Assembly: GCA_964466115.1 (NCBI GenBank)
Contig: CAYXMH010000001.1
Span: 124,001-188,000, forward strand
From: Pseudolysobacter sp964466115
GTDB lineage: Bacteria > Pseudomonadota > Gammaproteobacteria > Xanthomonadales > Rhodanobacteraceae
Direction of reading: 5' to 3'
DNA: 64,000 nucleotides
Notes under the pieces: model-generated
The model's database searches: none
What the model was told of the DNA's origin: nothing
What the model saw: the letters and a program-made list of their open reading frames with translations, nothing else
Position numbers and translations under genes: made by a program
Part shown: positions 8,519 through 17,086 of the stretch, in pieces
Numbering within the stretch: position 1 is the stretch's first letter
Layout: every line of letters begins with the position of its first letter

Positions 8519-9502
8519 ATGCGCGGATTTTCTTCCACAAGTACGCCATTTCGGCATTTGTTGGAAATGGCCGAGCGTCTGCTGCCCGCACTCACCCGAT
8601 TACGCAAACCCGAATCGCTGCCGATTGCACTCAATCGGCGCAGGATCTACGTGGTGCCCACCGGATTTGGCCTGTTATTCGCGGTCATGCTGTTCGTAAT
8701 GCTGCTCGGCGCGCTGAACTACAACAACAATCCGGCGTTATTGCTTACTTGTTTGCTGGGCGGCGCGGTTTTCTTAAGTATGTATCAAGCGTTTCGTAAT
8801 CTCGACGGCATTCAGCTGGAGACGGCTCATGCTGAGCCTGCTTTCGTAGGTCAAGCATTGCGCGTCGAGTTGAAGTTCACTGCCAACGCGCGACATCGTT
8901 TCAGCCTGCGTCTTGAGGGAAATAACGGTTGTCAGGTAATCGAGCTCGACCCGGGCGAAAATAGCGTGGCCGTAGGAGTGCCAACCACACAGCGCGGCTT
9001 GCAGCATTTGGGACGCTGGAAATTGTGGACCGATTTTCCGTATGGATTGTTCCATGCGTGGAGCTATCTGAACCCTGATATACGCGCCTTGGTCTATCCA
9101 CGCCCCGAGTCAAATGCTCCTGCGTGGCCAAACAGCGCAAGTGAGGCAAATCGAGCGCACTCGCTTAAAGTGGATGATGAACTGGCGAGCCTGCGCGATT
9201 ATCACAACAACGATCCATTGCGCCTTATTGCATGGAAAGCAACGGCTCGTCATGAAACTCTGATGGTGAAAGAGTTTGAGAGTTATCAAAGTTTAGCTGT
9301 CGTGTTGGACTACGATGCTTTAGGCACACTGGATACCGAGCAACGCATTGCCCGCCTAACACGCTGGGTATGCGAAGCCGAACTTGCTTCAATCCGCTAC
9401 GAGTTGCGTTTACCGAGCAAGCGCCTGGGCCCTAATCTTGGACCGGAGCATCGCCATCAGTGTCTGCGTGAGTTGGCATTGTTGCCAGGAGCGGCAATAT
9501 GA
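8519..9502 (+). CDS. DUF58 domain membrane protein
   Basis: A 327-residue protein with two membrane spans near residues 45-85 and a long C-terminal domain. The signature DYHNNDPLRLIAWKATARHE, near residue 225, corresponds to the conserved DUF58 motif, which sits in a von Willebrand A-like fold. It is the middle gene of the MoxR operon and overlaps the next gene by four bases (ATGA). DUF58 proteins are the usual partners of MoxR ATPases. The biochemical role is not established. Confidence 0.9.
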   Translation: MRGFSSTSTPFRHLLEMAERLLPALTRLRKPESLPIALNRRRIYVVPTGFGLLFAVMLFVMLLGALNYNNNPALLLTCLLGGAVFLSMYQAFRNLDGIQLETAHAEPAFVGQALRVELKFTANARHRFSLRLEGNNGCQVIELDPGENSVAVGVPTTQRGLQHLGRWKLWTDFPYGLFHAWSYLNPDIRALVYPRPESNAPAWPNSASEANRAHSLKVDDELASLRDYHNNDPLRLIAWKATARHETLMVKEFESYQSLAVVLDYDALGTLDTEQRIARLTRWVCEAELASIRYELRLPSKRLGPNLGPEHRHQCLRELALLPGAAI

Positions 9503-11511
9503 ACCGCGCAAGTCCGCTAAGTTTGCGTCAATTCAGTTGGCTGTCCTTAAGCGTGTTTGCCGCCATCGCGCCGCATCTAGCGCGCTTTGCGCTACCGATG
9601 GCCGTTTTTATGTTGCTGGCGTTACTCACGCGTTTTATACAACGCCGCTACTGGCCAAAACCGGTTTCGATCGCCATCAAGCTACCCCTGACTTTGCTGC
9701 TACCGATTTGGATTGTTTTGCAATACGGCAATGTGTTCGGGCGCGAACCGGGCAGCGCTTTGGCGTGTTCGATGCTGGTGTTGAAATTGATCGAAAGCGA
9801 GCGCCTGCGCGATGCGCACGCGATCATTTTATTCGCCAGCTTTGTCTTAATGAGTGCGCTGTTATTTGTCCAAAGTCTTTGGTTCACGTTGGTACTGTGC
9901 TCCTGTCTCATTCTTTTTCTTGCCACCTTGCGCGAGCTGCAACCAAAAACGAAAACGGCAAACCCAACCTCTAAACGCTGGCCGCGGGAAATGCAAAAAA
10001 CGTTAACCAGCGCGACCGTGTCGCTGCTCTGCGCACTACCGATCGCCGTTTGCGCCTTTGCATTTTTACCGCGCCTTAGCACACCGTTATGGGGAGCACC
10101 AAGCGCCGGCGAGGGTGCGCACACTGGGATTGACGATCGCATGACGCCCGGCAGCATCGCGGAATTGTTGGTCGATGACAGCCCCGCGTTCCGCGTGCAT
10201 TTCGATCACGAACCCCCTCCAGTGCAACAGCGCTACTGGCGCGGCCCAGTGTTAACCCGCTTCGATGGCAGCACTTGGTCACACGTGGAATCGCTGGAAC
10301 TGGAGGCGAAATCCGACACCATCGCTTCAGCCGCCACCATCGTTGAATACGAGGTAACGCTCGATGCCACGCAACAACGTTGGCTGTTTGCCCTGGACTT
10401 GCCATTGAGCACGCCAAGCGATGCCGTGCGCGGCAACGATATGATGTTGACCGCGCACCAACCGATAACGCAACCGCGGCAATATCACATGCGCTCTGCG
10501 CTCAGCTATCGACTGGAACCGGCATTATCACAGCGCCATCGCGTACAAGCATTGCAACTGCCAAACGGTTTTAATCCGCGATCGCGCGAACTGGCGGCGC
10601 AGTGGCGCGCCAGTGCAGGCGATGACGAGTCGCTAATGCGTAAAGCACTGGCCCTGTTTCATGCCTCATTTAGCTATACGCTGAATCCACCCTTGCTTAA
10701 ACACGATAGCGTGGATGATTTTTTGTTCAGCACCCGCAAAGGCTATTGCGAGCATTTTGCCTCGGCCTTCGTCTTTCTGATGCGCGCCGCTGGCATTCCC
10801 GCGCGCGTCGTTACCGGCTATCAAGGCGGTTACTTCAACGACGTCGGGAATTATTTGGTAGTGCGGCAATCCGATGCGCATGCCTGGGCTGAAATCTGGC
10901 TCGCCGATAAAGGCTGGGTTCGCGTCGACCCCACCGCGGCGGTGAGCCCCGAACGCATCGAAGCGGGTGCCAGCGCCGCGAACGCGGCTGATGCCGCATG
11001 GTACCGACCCGAATGGCTGCTACGCTGGCGCAATCGCCTTGATCTGGTAAACCAGTTGTGGAACAGTTCCATTATACAATTTAATGCATTACGTCAAGCG
11101 AGCTTATTGCAACCGCTTGGCATCGAATATGCCGGCTATCGGGAATTGGTGGCCACACTTGCGATTGGCATGACCGTTATCTTCAGCTTATTTGCGGGCT
11201 GGGCACTTTATCGGCCACGACCACGAAATGATCCGCTGCAAACCGCCTATGCGCGCTTTTGCAGCAAACTGGCGCGATTTGGCATTACTCGTCAAACCAA
11301 CGAAGGACCGGCCGATTTTGCTTACCGCGCGGCCAATGCAATACCCAACCTTGCCGCGCCCATAACGACATTAAGCGCAATGTATATTGGTCTGCGCTAC
11401 GCTCTCATGCGCCCCACAGATAAGGCCGTGCTCGAATACGTCAGCGCAGTACGGGCATGGCGTTTACCTCGCTTTCGTGTTACGCAGCGTGGCGCCCCGA
11501 ATAGGGGTTGA
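9499..11511 (+). CDS. TgpA-like transglutaminase-fold membrane protein (DUF3488 / transglutaminase core / DUF4129)
   Basis: A 670-residue protein. About six hydrophobic segments in residues 15-200 form the DUF3488 part. The periplasmic transglutaminase core follows, with the catalytic triad Cys417 (GYCEHFAS), His461 (SDAHAWAEI) and Asp477 (VRVDPTAA). A further span near residue 560 precedes a DUF4129-like tail. The architecture matches Pseudomonas TgpA, an essential inner-membrane protein of unknown substrate. The last codons and the stop lie inside a copy of the 3' half of tRNA-Arg(CCT), so the extreme C-terminus (RGAPNRG) appears to have been set by an integration event. Confidence 0.92.
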   Translation: MNRASPLSLRQFSWLSLSVFAAIAPHLARFALPMAVFMLLALLTRFIQRRYWPKPVSIAIKLPLTLLLPIWIVLQYGNVFGREPGSALACSMLVLKLIESERLRDAHAIILFASFVLMSALLFVQSLWFTLVLCSCLILFLATLRELQPKTKTANPTSKRWPREMQKTLTSATVSLLCALPIAVCAFAFLPRLSTPLWGAPSAGEGAHTGIDDRMTPGSIAELLVDDSPAFRVHFDHEPPPVQQRYWRGPVLTRFDGSTWSHVESLELEAKSDTIASAATIVEYEVTLDATQQRWLFALDLPLSTPSDAVRGNDMMLTAHQPITQPRQYHMRSALSYRLEPALSQRHRVQALQLPNGFNPRSRELAAQWRASAGDDESLMRKALALFHASFSYTLNPPLLKHDSVDDFLFSTRKGYCEHFASAFVFLMRAAGIPARVVTGYQGGYFNDVGNYLVVRQSDAHAWAEIWLADKGWVRVDPTAAVSPERIEAGASAANAADAAWYRPEWLLRWRNRLDLVNQLWNSSIIQFNALRQASLLQPLGIEYAGYRELVATLAIGMTVIFSLFAGWALYRPRPRNDPLQTAYARFCSKLARFGITRQTNEGPADFAYRAANAIPNLAAPITTLSAMYIGLRYALMRPTDKAVLEYVSAVRAWRLPRFRVTQRGAPNRG

Positions 11512-11534
11512 ATTTGTGACCTCGCCCTTAAGAG
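11490..11534 (-). repeat. Degenerate copy of the 3' half of tRNA-Arg(CCT), att-like
   Basis: By manual alignment 39 of 45 bases match 16973-17017, the 3' half (CCA end, T arm, anticodon arm up to the anticodon) of the intact tRNA-Arg(CCT). Both copies have the same orientation, and the similarity stops at the anticodon. The stop codon of the transglutaminase gene lies inside it. This is the layout left when an integrative element enters the 3' end of a tRNA gene. An old tRNA duplication is the alternative. Confidence 0.7.
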
Positions 11535-11844
11535 TTCGGTAGAGCTCAAAAAAGGCATTCACCCATAATCCGCCACCGCCCGGAACATACAGGGTTGGTT
11601 GTTACGGAGTATTCGAGCCCAATTGCCCTTCTTCGCGGCCAACTGTCCCTAATTCGGCCCAGTGCTCTTCACCAGATCTATTCAATGAGGCATTAACGCC
11701 TGCCGGCCAATCTTAAGAAAAGCGGCTCAAGCTGAGGCCGCCGCTGCCGATAATCTATATAAGGAAAAGCAACTAACTACTTGGATTTTCAAGAACAAAA
11801 TTTAGCTGTGAGCTCCCTAACAGTTAACTTTGCCCTCAGTCTCT
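11535..11844. other. Intergenic stretch, no recognised gene
   Basis: About 310 bases between the tRNA-like fragment and the small coding candidate upstream of the sensor kinase. I see no convincing reading frame, tRNA or strong hairpin. It is more AT-rich toward its right end and may hold the promoter for the kinase. Confidence 0.5.
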
Positions 11845-12141
11845 ATGATGATTTACGCATTAGTGAACAAAATGAATCAAAAAATAACTCGGCGCATCCA
11901 CCTAAACCCCGAGCTAATTGAATGGGTTAATGGTAATTCTTGGCAAAAAAAAGAGGGCCTGAATAGAGTACTGCGTTTTCAGACCCTGCTTCCAATCCCA
12001 TCTCAAACCTTCCCCTTAAGTTACTCCGATCCGTTATTGATCGCCGTCTTTACCGCCTTCTCAAACGAAAATCTGCAGTGTTCGATTGTAAATTTCCCGG
12101 CCATAGGGTTTTTCACTAAACGCATTCAGCTCCCCCCATGA
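11845..12141 (+). CDS. Possible small protein translationally coupled to the RpfC-type kinase
   Basis: A 98-codon frame from ATG 11845 whose TGA overlaps the ATG of the sensor kinase (ATGA at 12138-12141). The overlap argues for a real, coupled gene. Against it, there is no clear ribosome binding site, the composition is AT-rich, and I recognise no domain. In Xanthomonas a small gene, rpfH, lies upstream of rpfC, but RpfH is a membrane protein and this product has no clear span, so I do not equate them. Confidence 0.35.
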   Translation: MMIYALVNKMNQKITRRIHLNPELIEWVNGNSWQKKEGLNRVLRFQTLLPIPSQTFPLSYSDPLLIAVFTAFSNENLQCSIVNFPAIGFFTKRIQLPP

Positions 12142-14282
12142 GTGCGCAAATCGAAGCCGGTACGTATAACACCGACGCGAAGCTTCGAACCACCATTCTT
12201 GCCCAGGCTAAGCTTCGGGTGTTCCTCGCCATTCCGATCGTCGTCGGGGAAATGCTGCTGTTCTTCGCGATTCCCGACGGGATTCCGCGCTGGTACTTTG
12301 ACTTCTCGGTTTTTTACTGCGTCTACATTCTGCTGGCCTATGTGTTGGCGCACGCCCGATCTCCGCTATCACCCCGCCATCTGTTGCTTGCAACGACCGT
12401 TTTAGACCCCGTCGCGCTGTCGGCCTGGCTTATATTTACCGGGGAGTACGGCAGTATCATTGTTGGCTTCTATTTATTTACCATCCTGGGTTTCGGGTTC
12501 CGTACCGGTCGGCGATTGATGCACCTGTGCCAGGCCGCCTCGATCCTGGGGTTTACCTCGGTGCTGCTGTTGAGCTCGTTCTGGCAACAACACCTGGTCA
12601 TCTGGCTTTCCGCTCTCATACCGTTGATTGTCGTGCCGATGTACGCCGGCAAGCTGATCAAGAAGCTGCGCGAAGCGCGCGATCATGCCGAACGCGAAAG
12701 CCAGGCGAAATCGGAATTGTTGGCCAAGGTCAGTCATGAGCTGCGCACTCCGCTTACCGGGATCATCGCCGCGACGGAATTGCTTGCCTTCGAATCAGGC
12801 AGTAGCGTGGTCGCCAAACGCACCGAAACCATCCTTATGCTCTCCAACGAGCTGCTGTGCGAAATCAACGATCTGCTTGACGAAGCAAAATACGAAGCGG
12901 GCTCGTTCGAGTTGTCCGACGCTCCGGTCGATCTGCGCGAACAGATCGCCCTGGTCCGCGCCACGCTCGAGACCATGGCGGCCAAGAAAGGGCTGGAGTT
13001 CCACGCCGAAATCAACCCCACCATTAAGGATTGGGTCGAAAGCGATGCGCATCATCTCGGCCGGGTCTTGGTGAACCTCGCCGGCAACGCCGTTAAATTC
13101 ACGGATCGCGGGCAAGTTAGGCTGGACATTGATCTACTTGAGGAGAACAGCGAAAGCTACCGGCTGCGTTTCAGTGTGACTGATACCGGCATCGGCATGC
13201 CCGACGATTTCCGCGCCAAAATATTCAATCCGTTTTCCCAGGTGAACCAAGGCGCCAACCGCCGTTACGGCGGAACCGGACTTGGACTTGCGCTTTCCAA
13301 GCAGATCGTCAAATTACTCGGCAGTGACCTCCTATTCGAAAGCGAACCGGACAAGGGAAGCCGCTTCTGGTTTGATCTGACTTTGCGGCGACTTGCACCG
13401 CCAGCCACTGAAGTGAAGGCCGCATCGGCGGAAATCGCGTTCGGCAAGCGAATCCTGGTTGCCGAGGACAACTTGACCAACCTCCTGCTGCTTAAGGAAC
13501 TGCTTGAGATCGATCGCCACACGGTCACCACGTGCACCAGCGGCATGACGGCGTTGGAGCTTCTGGCTGCGCAGAATTTCGATGTGCTTCTGCTCGATTA
13601 CAACTTAGGAGACATGGACGGCGTGCGCGTCCTGCAAACCTACCGATTTGGACGGCTAAATTGCGCGCCGGCCCTGTTTCTCACCGCCGATGCGACCATA
13701 TTAACCGCCACGCGTCTTAAGGAGGCCGGCGGCACCGGCATTCTTTACAAGCCGATCAGCCTGATCGAGCTGAGAAAAGCGATCGCGCAAATCAGCTCGC
13801 CGGCAATAGCGGAAGAAGAACCCCGCCCCGAACAACAAGCACCTGCCCTGGAGTCCGTCAAGCCCGCTCGTCCCACGCTGACCGCCGTACCGATGACTCC
13901 GATCGACATGGGTCTGATAGAAGAACTGAAGGAGGTCAGCGCCCGGCCGGAATTTTTTCCGAGCCTGATAGCGGAAGCCAAGAAGGACATTTCCCGCAAT
14001 TGCCAATTGCTGATCGATGCGCTGGCGGAAAAGAGCTATGCTTCGATACACGATTCTGCACACGCATTGAAAGGCGTGAGCGCCAACATCGGAGCGCTTC
14101 GGCTGGTCGCATTGGCGACCAGCTTAATGGTTGCATCGAGCGAAGAGCTGCACGATTCGCGCGAGCGTATTCAGGCGGACCTTAATGACGCCCGTCACAT
14201 GACCTTGCAAGCGTTAAGAGCCATCCTATCGGAAACAAAGGCTGCTTCAAGCGGCAATGCTGCTGCGCTGCATTTGAATTAA
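12138..14282 (+). CDS. rpfC: RpfC-type hybrid sensor histidine kinase (DSF receptor)
   Basis: A 714-residue membrane kinase. About five to six hydrophobic spans lie in residues 28-170 with almost no periplasmic domain. Then come a dimerisation/phosphoacceptor domain with His200 (SHELRTP), an ATPase domain (NLAGNAVKFT near 313, DTGIGM near 349, GGTGLGLAL near 378), a receiver with Asp487 (LLLDYN) and Lys538, and a C-terminal HPt domain with His642 (AHALKG). Order and length match Xanthomonas RpfC (about 726 aa), which senses DSF and restrains RpfF by direct binding. It is convergent with rpfF, as in Xanthomonas, and the coding ends overlap by 36 bases. The response regulator gene rpfG is not adjacent. 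Confidence 0.85.
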   Translation: MSAQIEAGTYNTDAKLRTTILAQAKLRVFLAIPIVVGEMLLFFAIPDGIPRWYFDFSVFYCVYILLAYVLAHARSPLSPRHLLLATTVLDPVALSAWLIFTGEYGSIIVGFYLFTILGFGFRTGRRLMHLCQAASILGFTSVLLLSSFWQQHLVIWLSALIPLIVVPMYAGKLIKKLREARDHAERESQAKSELLAKVSHELRTPLTGIIAATELLAFESGSSVVAKRTETILMLSNELLCEINDLLDEAKYEAGSFELSDAPVDLREQIALVRATLETMAAKKGLEFHAEINPTIKDWVESDAHHLGRVLVNLAGNAVKFTDRGQVRLDIDLLEENSESYRLRFSVTDTGIGMPDDFRAKIFNPFSQVNQGANRRYGGTGLGLALSKQIVKLLGSDLLFESEPDKGSRFWFDLTLRRLAPPATEVKAASAEIAFGKRILVAEDNLTNLLLLKELLEIDRHTVTTCTSGMTALELLAAQNFDVLLLDYNLGDMDGVRVLQTYRFGRLNCAPALFLTADATILTATRLKEAGGTGILYKPISLIELRKAIAQISSPAIAEEEPRPEQQAPALESVKPARPTLTAVPMTPIDMGLIEELKEVSARPEFFPSLIAEAKKDISRNCQLLIDALAEKSYASIHDSAHALKGVSANIGALRLVALATSLMVASSEELHDSRERIQADLNDARHMTLQALRAILSETKAASSGNAAALHLN

Positions 14283-15119
14283 CATATCCATCACGCGAAG
14301 GTCATCCGCGCCCAACATCACAGCAGCCTCGACCCACTCGTCCACCACATTAAGCATTTCCTCGTAGTTCAGCGCAGTCAGGCGGTGCCGCGCTCGCTGC
14401 ACCATCAAGCGCGCATGACGATGCTTCGCATGGTTCGCGACAAATTTCTCGACGGCGATCTCTCCTTGCCCCAGCGGGCAGATTTCATCCACGACGCCCA
14501 TTTCCTTCAGTTCGGCGCTGCCGTACATCTTGCCGTTGGTCATCATGCGCTCGGCTTCATGCACCCCGACGCGCCTTGCCAACAAGCTCATTCCGCCGGT
14601 GCATGGGAATAATCCGAAAAGAATTTCAGGGAACCCAAATTCGCTTTGCTCCTCGGCGACGATGAAGTCGGCGCTCAACGCGGTTTCAAACCCACCGCCC
14701 AACGCGCGGCCGCGAACCAACGCCACCGTCGTCGCCTGCTGGTTTAAAATTGTGGCAAATTCATAGATCATATCCAGGCACAGTGTGGAATACTCGCGCA
14801 ACGCGCTCTTGTCGCGTTGGCGGATGCACTCTCGGAAATACGAGAGATCGCCGCCCAAGCTGAAGTAATCGGGATGCGACGATTTAAGGACCACGTAATG
14901 CACCGGGTGCATCGAACCGTTCGAAATCCAGGTAACGGAACTGTTCTTAAGGCCCTGCAGCAAACCACGCAGTTCATTCAATAGCGGTAGCGAGAAGTTC
15001 TGACTTCGATTCGCGGCCGTATGCGCCATCGTTATGGCCAGCGTATTGTTTTGCTTGACGTTGAATTCGGTCTCTACGCAAGAACGCTGCAATTGCGAAG
15101 TAAGGTTAATCGCGCCCAT
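14247..15119 (-). CDS. rpfF: RpfF-type DSF synthase (enoyl-CoA hydratase/crotonase family)
   Basis: RpfF dehydrates 3-hydroxyacyl-ACP and releases the cis-2-unsaturated fatty acid signal DSF. This 290-residue protein is the same length as Xanthomonas RpfF and keeps both catalytic glutamates, in GGGFETALS and GFPEILFGLFP, plus the oxyanion segment SLGGDLSYF. These residues separate RpfF from ordinary crotonases. It is the last gene of an ACP-ketosynthase-rpfF operon (34-base gap after the ketosynthase). AGGGGA lies 7 bases before the ATG at 15119. Its 3' end overlaps rpfC on the other strand. Confidence 0.87.
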   Translation of the reverse strand: MGAINLTSQLQRSCVETEFNVKQNNTLAITMAHTAANRSQNFSLPLLNELRGLLQGLKNSSVTWISNGSMHPVHYVVLKSSHPDYFSLGGDLSYFRECIRQRDKSALREYSTLCLDMIYEFATILNQQATTVALVRGRALGGGFETALSADFIVAEEQSEFGFPEILFGLFPCTGGMSLLARRVGVHEAERMMTNGKMYGSAELKEMGVVDEICPLGQGEIAVEKFVANHAKHRHARLMVQRARHRLTALNYEEMLNVVDEWVEAAVMLGADDLRVMDMLIQMQRSSIAA

Positions 15120-15153
15120 TGAAGTTCCCCTCTGAACCTGCCGTCAATCTAAT

Positions 15154-16437
15154 CTAGCCGCCGGATTGTAACTCAACCGGATGGGAGTGTTTTCCTGGTA
15201 ATTCGCGCTCCTTGGAAACGACCAGCGCCACGTTGGTGCCGCCGAAACCGGCCGAGAAGGATAGCGCATGTTCAACCGAATAATCAAAAACGGGATTATT
15301 GGCAATATGGTGCAATTGGCAAGCCGGATCAATTTCGTCCAAATGTGCGGTGGCGGGCAGAAACGACTGCGTAACGGCGAGAATCGCGGCCGTCAGCTCC
15401 ATCGCGCTGGCAGCGCCCAACAAATGCCCGTGAATGGCCTTGGTGGAGCTGACCGGCAAGCGGTCGGCCGCAGCGCCGAATGCCTCGCAAATGGCGGCAA
15501 CTTCAACCGGATCGCCGCCTTTTGTCGCGGTGCCATGGGCATTAAGGTAATCAATTTGATGCGGCTGCAAACCCGCATCGGTCAAGGCATTGCGCAACGC
15601 GGCCACTTGCCCCACCACATTCGGCGAACCGATATGATAGGCATCCGAAGCGATGCCGTAACCCGATAGCCTGCAGTAACAACGTGCCCCGCGCCGCGCC
15701 GCATGTTCGCGGGATTCCATAATCATGAACACTGCGCCTTCGCCGAGCACTAGGCCAGTGCGATTTTTCGAAAACGGGCGGCAACTTCGAGCAACATCTT
15801 GAGAATTCACTTCAGCTAGCGCGCGTAATCCTCCCCACATCGCAAGAAACGGCTCGGTAAAAGCCGATTCTGCACCGCCAACCAAGGCAATATCGAGATA
15901 TCCATGGCGAATCGCGCGATAGCCTTCGCCAATTGCCGTGCCGGAGGAGGCGCAAGCGCTGCTGTGCGTGACTACCGGACCCATAAAACGATGGCGAATT
16001 GAAATTTGCGCAGGCGCAGCATTCAGCATGCACGCCATGATGGTGTAAGGCTTCGATATTTCCTCATGTCGATCATGGAATTGCTCGACCCAGTCATGTT
16101 CGGTTTTCACCCCGCCACCGACCGACCCGTAAAATACACCGGCACGCTGCGCGTATTCGGCAAATTGCTCGATTCCGGCATCCTGCATGGCCTGACGCGC
16201 GCTCAATATCGCGATCTGGCTGCAGCGATCGAGATACGGCAGCTCCAGTTTGCTGAATTCCTGCGAGAAATCGCGATCGATGAGGCCAACCGGCAGCTTC
16301 GTTTGCAGAAACTTCGGTTCCATTCGTCGAATGCCCGATTGATTGGTCCTGAAACTGCCCAACGTTTCCGGTACATTGAGCCCGATCGGCGAGATGATGC
16401 CGAGCCCAGTGATCACTACATCGCTGTTGCTGGCCAT
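15154..16437 (-). CDS. Beta-ketoacyl-ACP synthase (KAS II-like), dedicated to the DSF operon
   Basis: A 427-residue condensing enzyme with the full Cys-His-His triad: Cys162 (SSACASSG), His301 (NAHGTATKGGDP) and His338 (HGHLLGAA), with FGGTN near the end. The usual TGHLLG is HGHLLG here, and the usual TACASS is SACASS, so it is a divergent relative of FabF rather than the housekeeping enzyme, whose gene starts at the left edge of this window. It lies between the small ACP gene and rpfF. I infer that it builds the acyl chain used for the signal; aryl-polyene-type or other secondary pathways are alternatives. Confidence 0.85.
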   Translation of the reverse strand: MASNSDVVITGLGIISPIGLNVPETLGSFRTNQSGIRRMEPKFLQTKLPVGLIDRDFSQEFSKLELPYLDRCSQIAILSARQAMQDAGIEQFAEYAQRAGVFYGSVGGGVKTEHDWVEQFHDRHEEISKPYTIMACMLNAAPAQISIRHRFMGPVVTHSSACASSGTAIGEGYRAIRHGYLDIALVGGAESAFTEPFLAMWGGLRALAEVNSQDVARSCRPFSKNRTGLVLGEGAVFMIMESREHAARRGARCYCRLSGYGIASDAYHIGSPNVVGQVAALRNALTDAGLQPHQIDYLNAHGTATKGGDPVEVAAICEAFGAAADRLPVSSTKAIHGHLLGAASAMELTAAILAVTQSFLPATAHLDEIDPACQLHHIANNPVFDYSVEHALSFSAGFGGTNVALVVSKERELPGKHSHPVELQSGG

Positions 16438-16474
16438 GGTTCAGGGTCTGTTAGCATTAAATGCCAGGATTGCC

Positions 16475-16735
16475 TCAAGCAGCGCTGACAAGGTTCCGCT
16501 CGATAAGCGCAACGAAATCGCTCAGCATCGGTCTGGTCGGCATACTCAGGTCCTTCAATCTGACGGAAAGTCGGTTTTCCATTTCCAGCATGACCTCCAA
16601 CATGACCATTGAGTCCAGACCAAGCTCGCGAATGGCAATGTCATTCGCCATCTTGCTTGCGGGAATGTCGAAACGCTCGGTCAGAAGATCTTTGACCATC
16701 GCCAAGATGCGCACGGAATCCAAATCGTTCGTCAT
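16475..16735 (-). CDS. Stand-alone acyl carrier protein of the DSF operon
   Basis: An 86-residue carrier protein with the phosphopantetheine site LGLDSMVML (Ser42) and the helical acidic profile of ACPs. It differs strongly from AcpP at 148-387 (DSM instead of DSL, few shared residues), so it is a specialised carrier. It opens the ACP-ketosynthase-rpfF operon, with a 37-base gap to the ketosynthase. AAGGAAG precedes the ATG at 16735. It probably presents the acyl substrate to the adjacent ketosynthase and RpfF, which is an inference from the operon. Confidence 0.85.
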   Translation of the reverse strand: MTNDLDSVRILAMVKDLLTERFDIPASKMANDIAIRELGLDSMVMLEVMLEMENRLSVRLKDLSMPTRPMLSDFVALIERNLVSAA

Positions 16736-16829
16736 TGGTACGTCTTCCTTGTAGCTGGTTGCCTTGCGAATCTAGAGGGTTGCTACACCGAACTCAAGAG
16801 GCTCGTTTTTGTAAACTCGCCAATAAGAC

Positions 16830-16845
16830 AATCTTATACAAGATT
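16830..16845. promoter_or_regulatory. Dyad in the promoter region of the ACP-ketosynthase-rpfF operon
   Basis: Perfect 6-base arms AATCTT and AAGATT are separated by ATAC, about 95 bases before the ACP start. On the minus strand the centre reads TATAAG, which could serve as a -10 element, so a protein bound here would cover the promoter. The binding protein is unknown. Confidence 0.35.
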
Positions 16846-16972
16846 TTGACCAGCAATGGGAAATGCGTGTCGTCGCTAACGCGTGCGAACCTTGCTAATC
16901 GAGGATGATATTACGAACCTGCAAATCCATTCGGATTTTTCTGGCATAGTCCCAACACGTATTCATTATTAT

Positions 16973-17050
16973 TGGTGCCCCGAACAGGAGTTGAACCTGT
17001 GACCTCGCCCTTAGGAGGGGCGCGCTCTATCCAACTGAGCTACCGGGGCA
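16973..17050 (-). tRNA. tRNA-Arg(CCT)
   Basis: The minus strand folds as a full cloverleaf with acceptor TGCCCCG/CGGGGCA, anticodon loop CTCCTAA (anticodon CCT), T loop GTTCAAC and an encoded CCA. Its 3' side faces the DSF block, and its 3' half is repeated at 11490-11534. tRNA-Arg(CCT) is a common target of integrases in proteobacteria. Confidence 0.95.
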
Positions 17051-17086
17051 TGAGCATGCCCGCGTATTGTAACGCCAAGATTCGCT

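Noticed and set aside
11535..16972. Integrase or transposase inside the tRNA-flanked block
   Set aside because: No frame with tyrosine or serine recombinase motifs was found. The island call rests only on the direct repeat.
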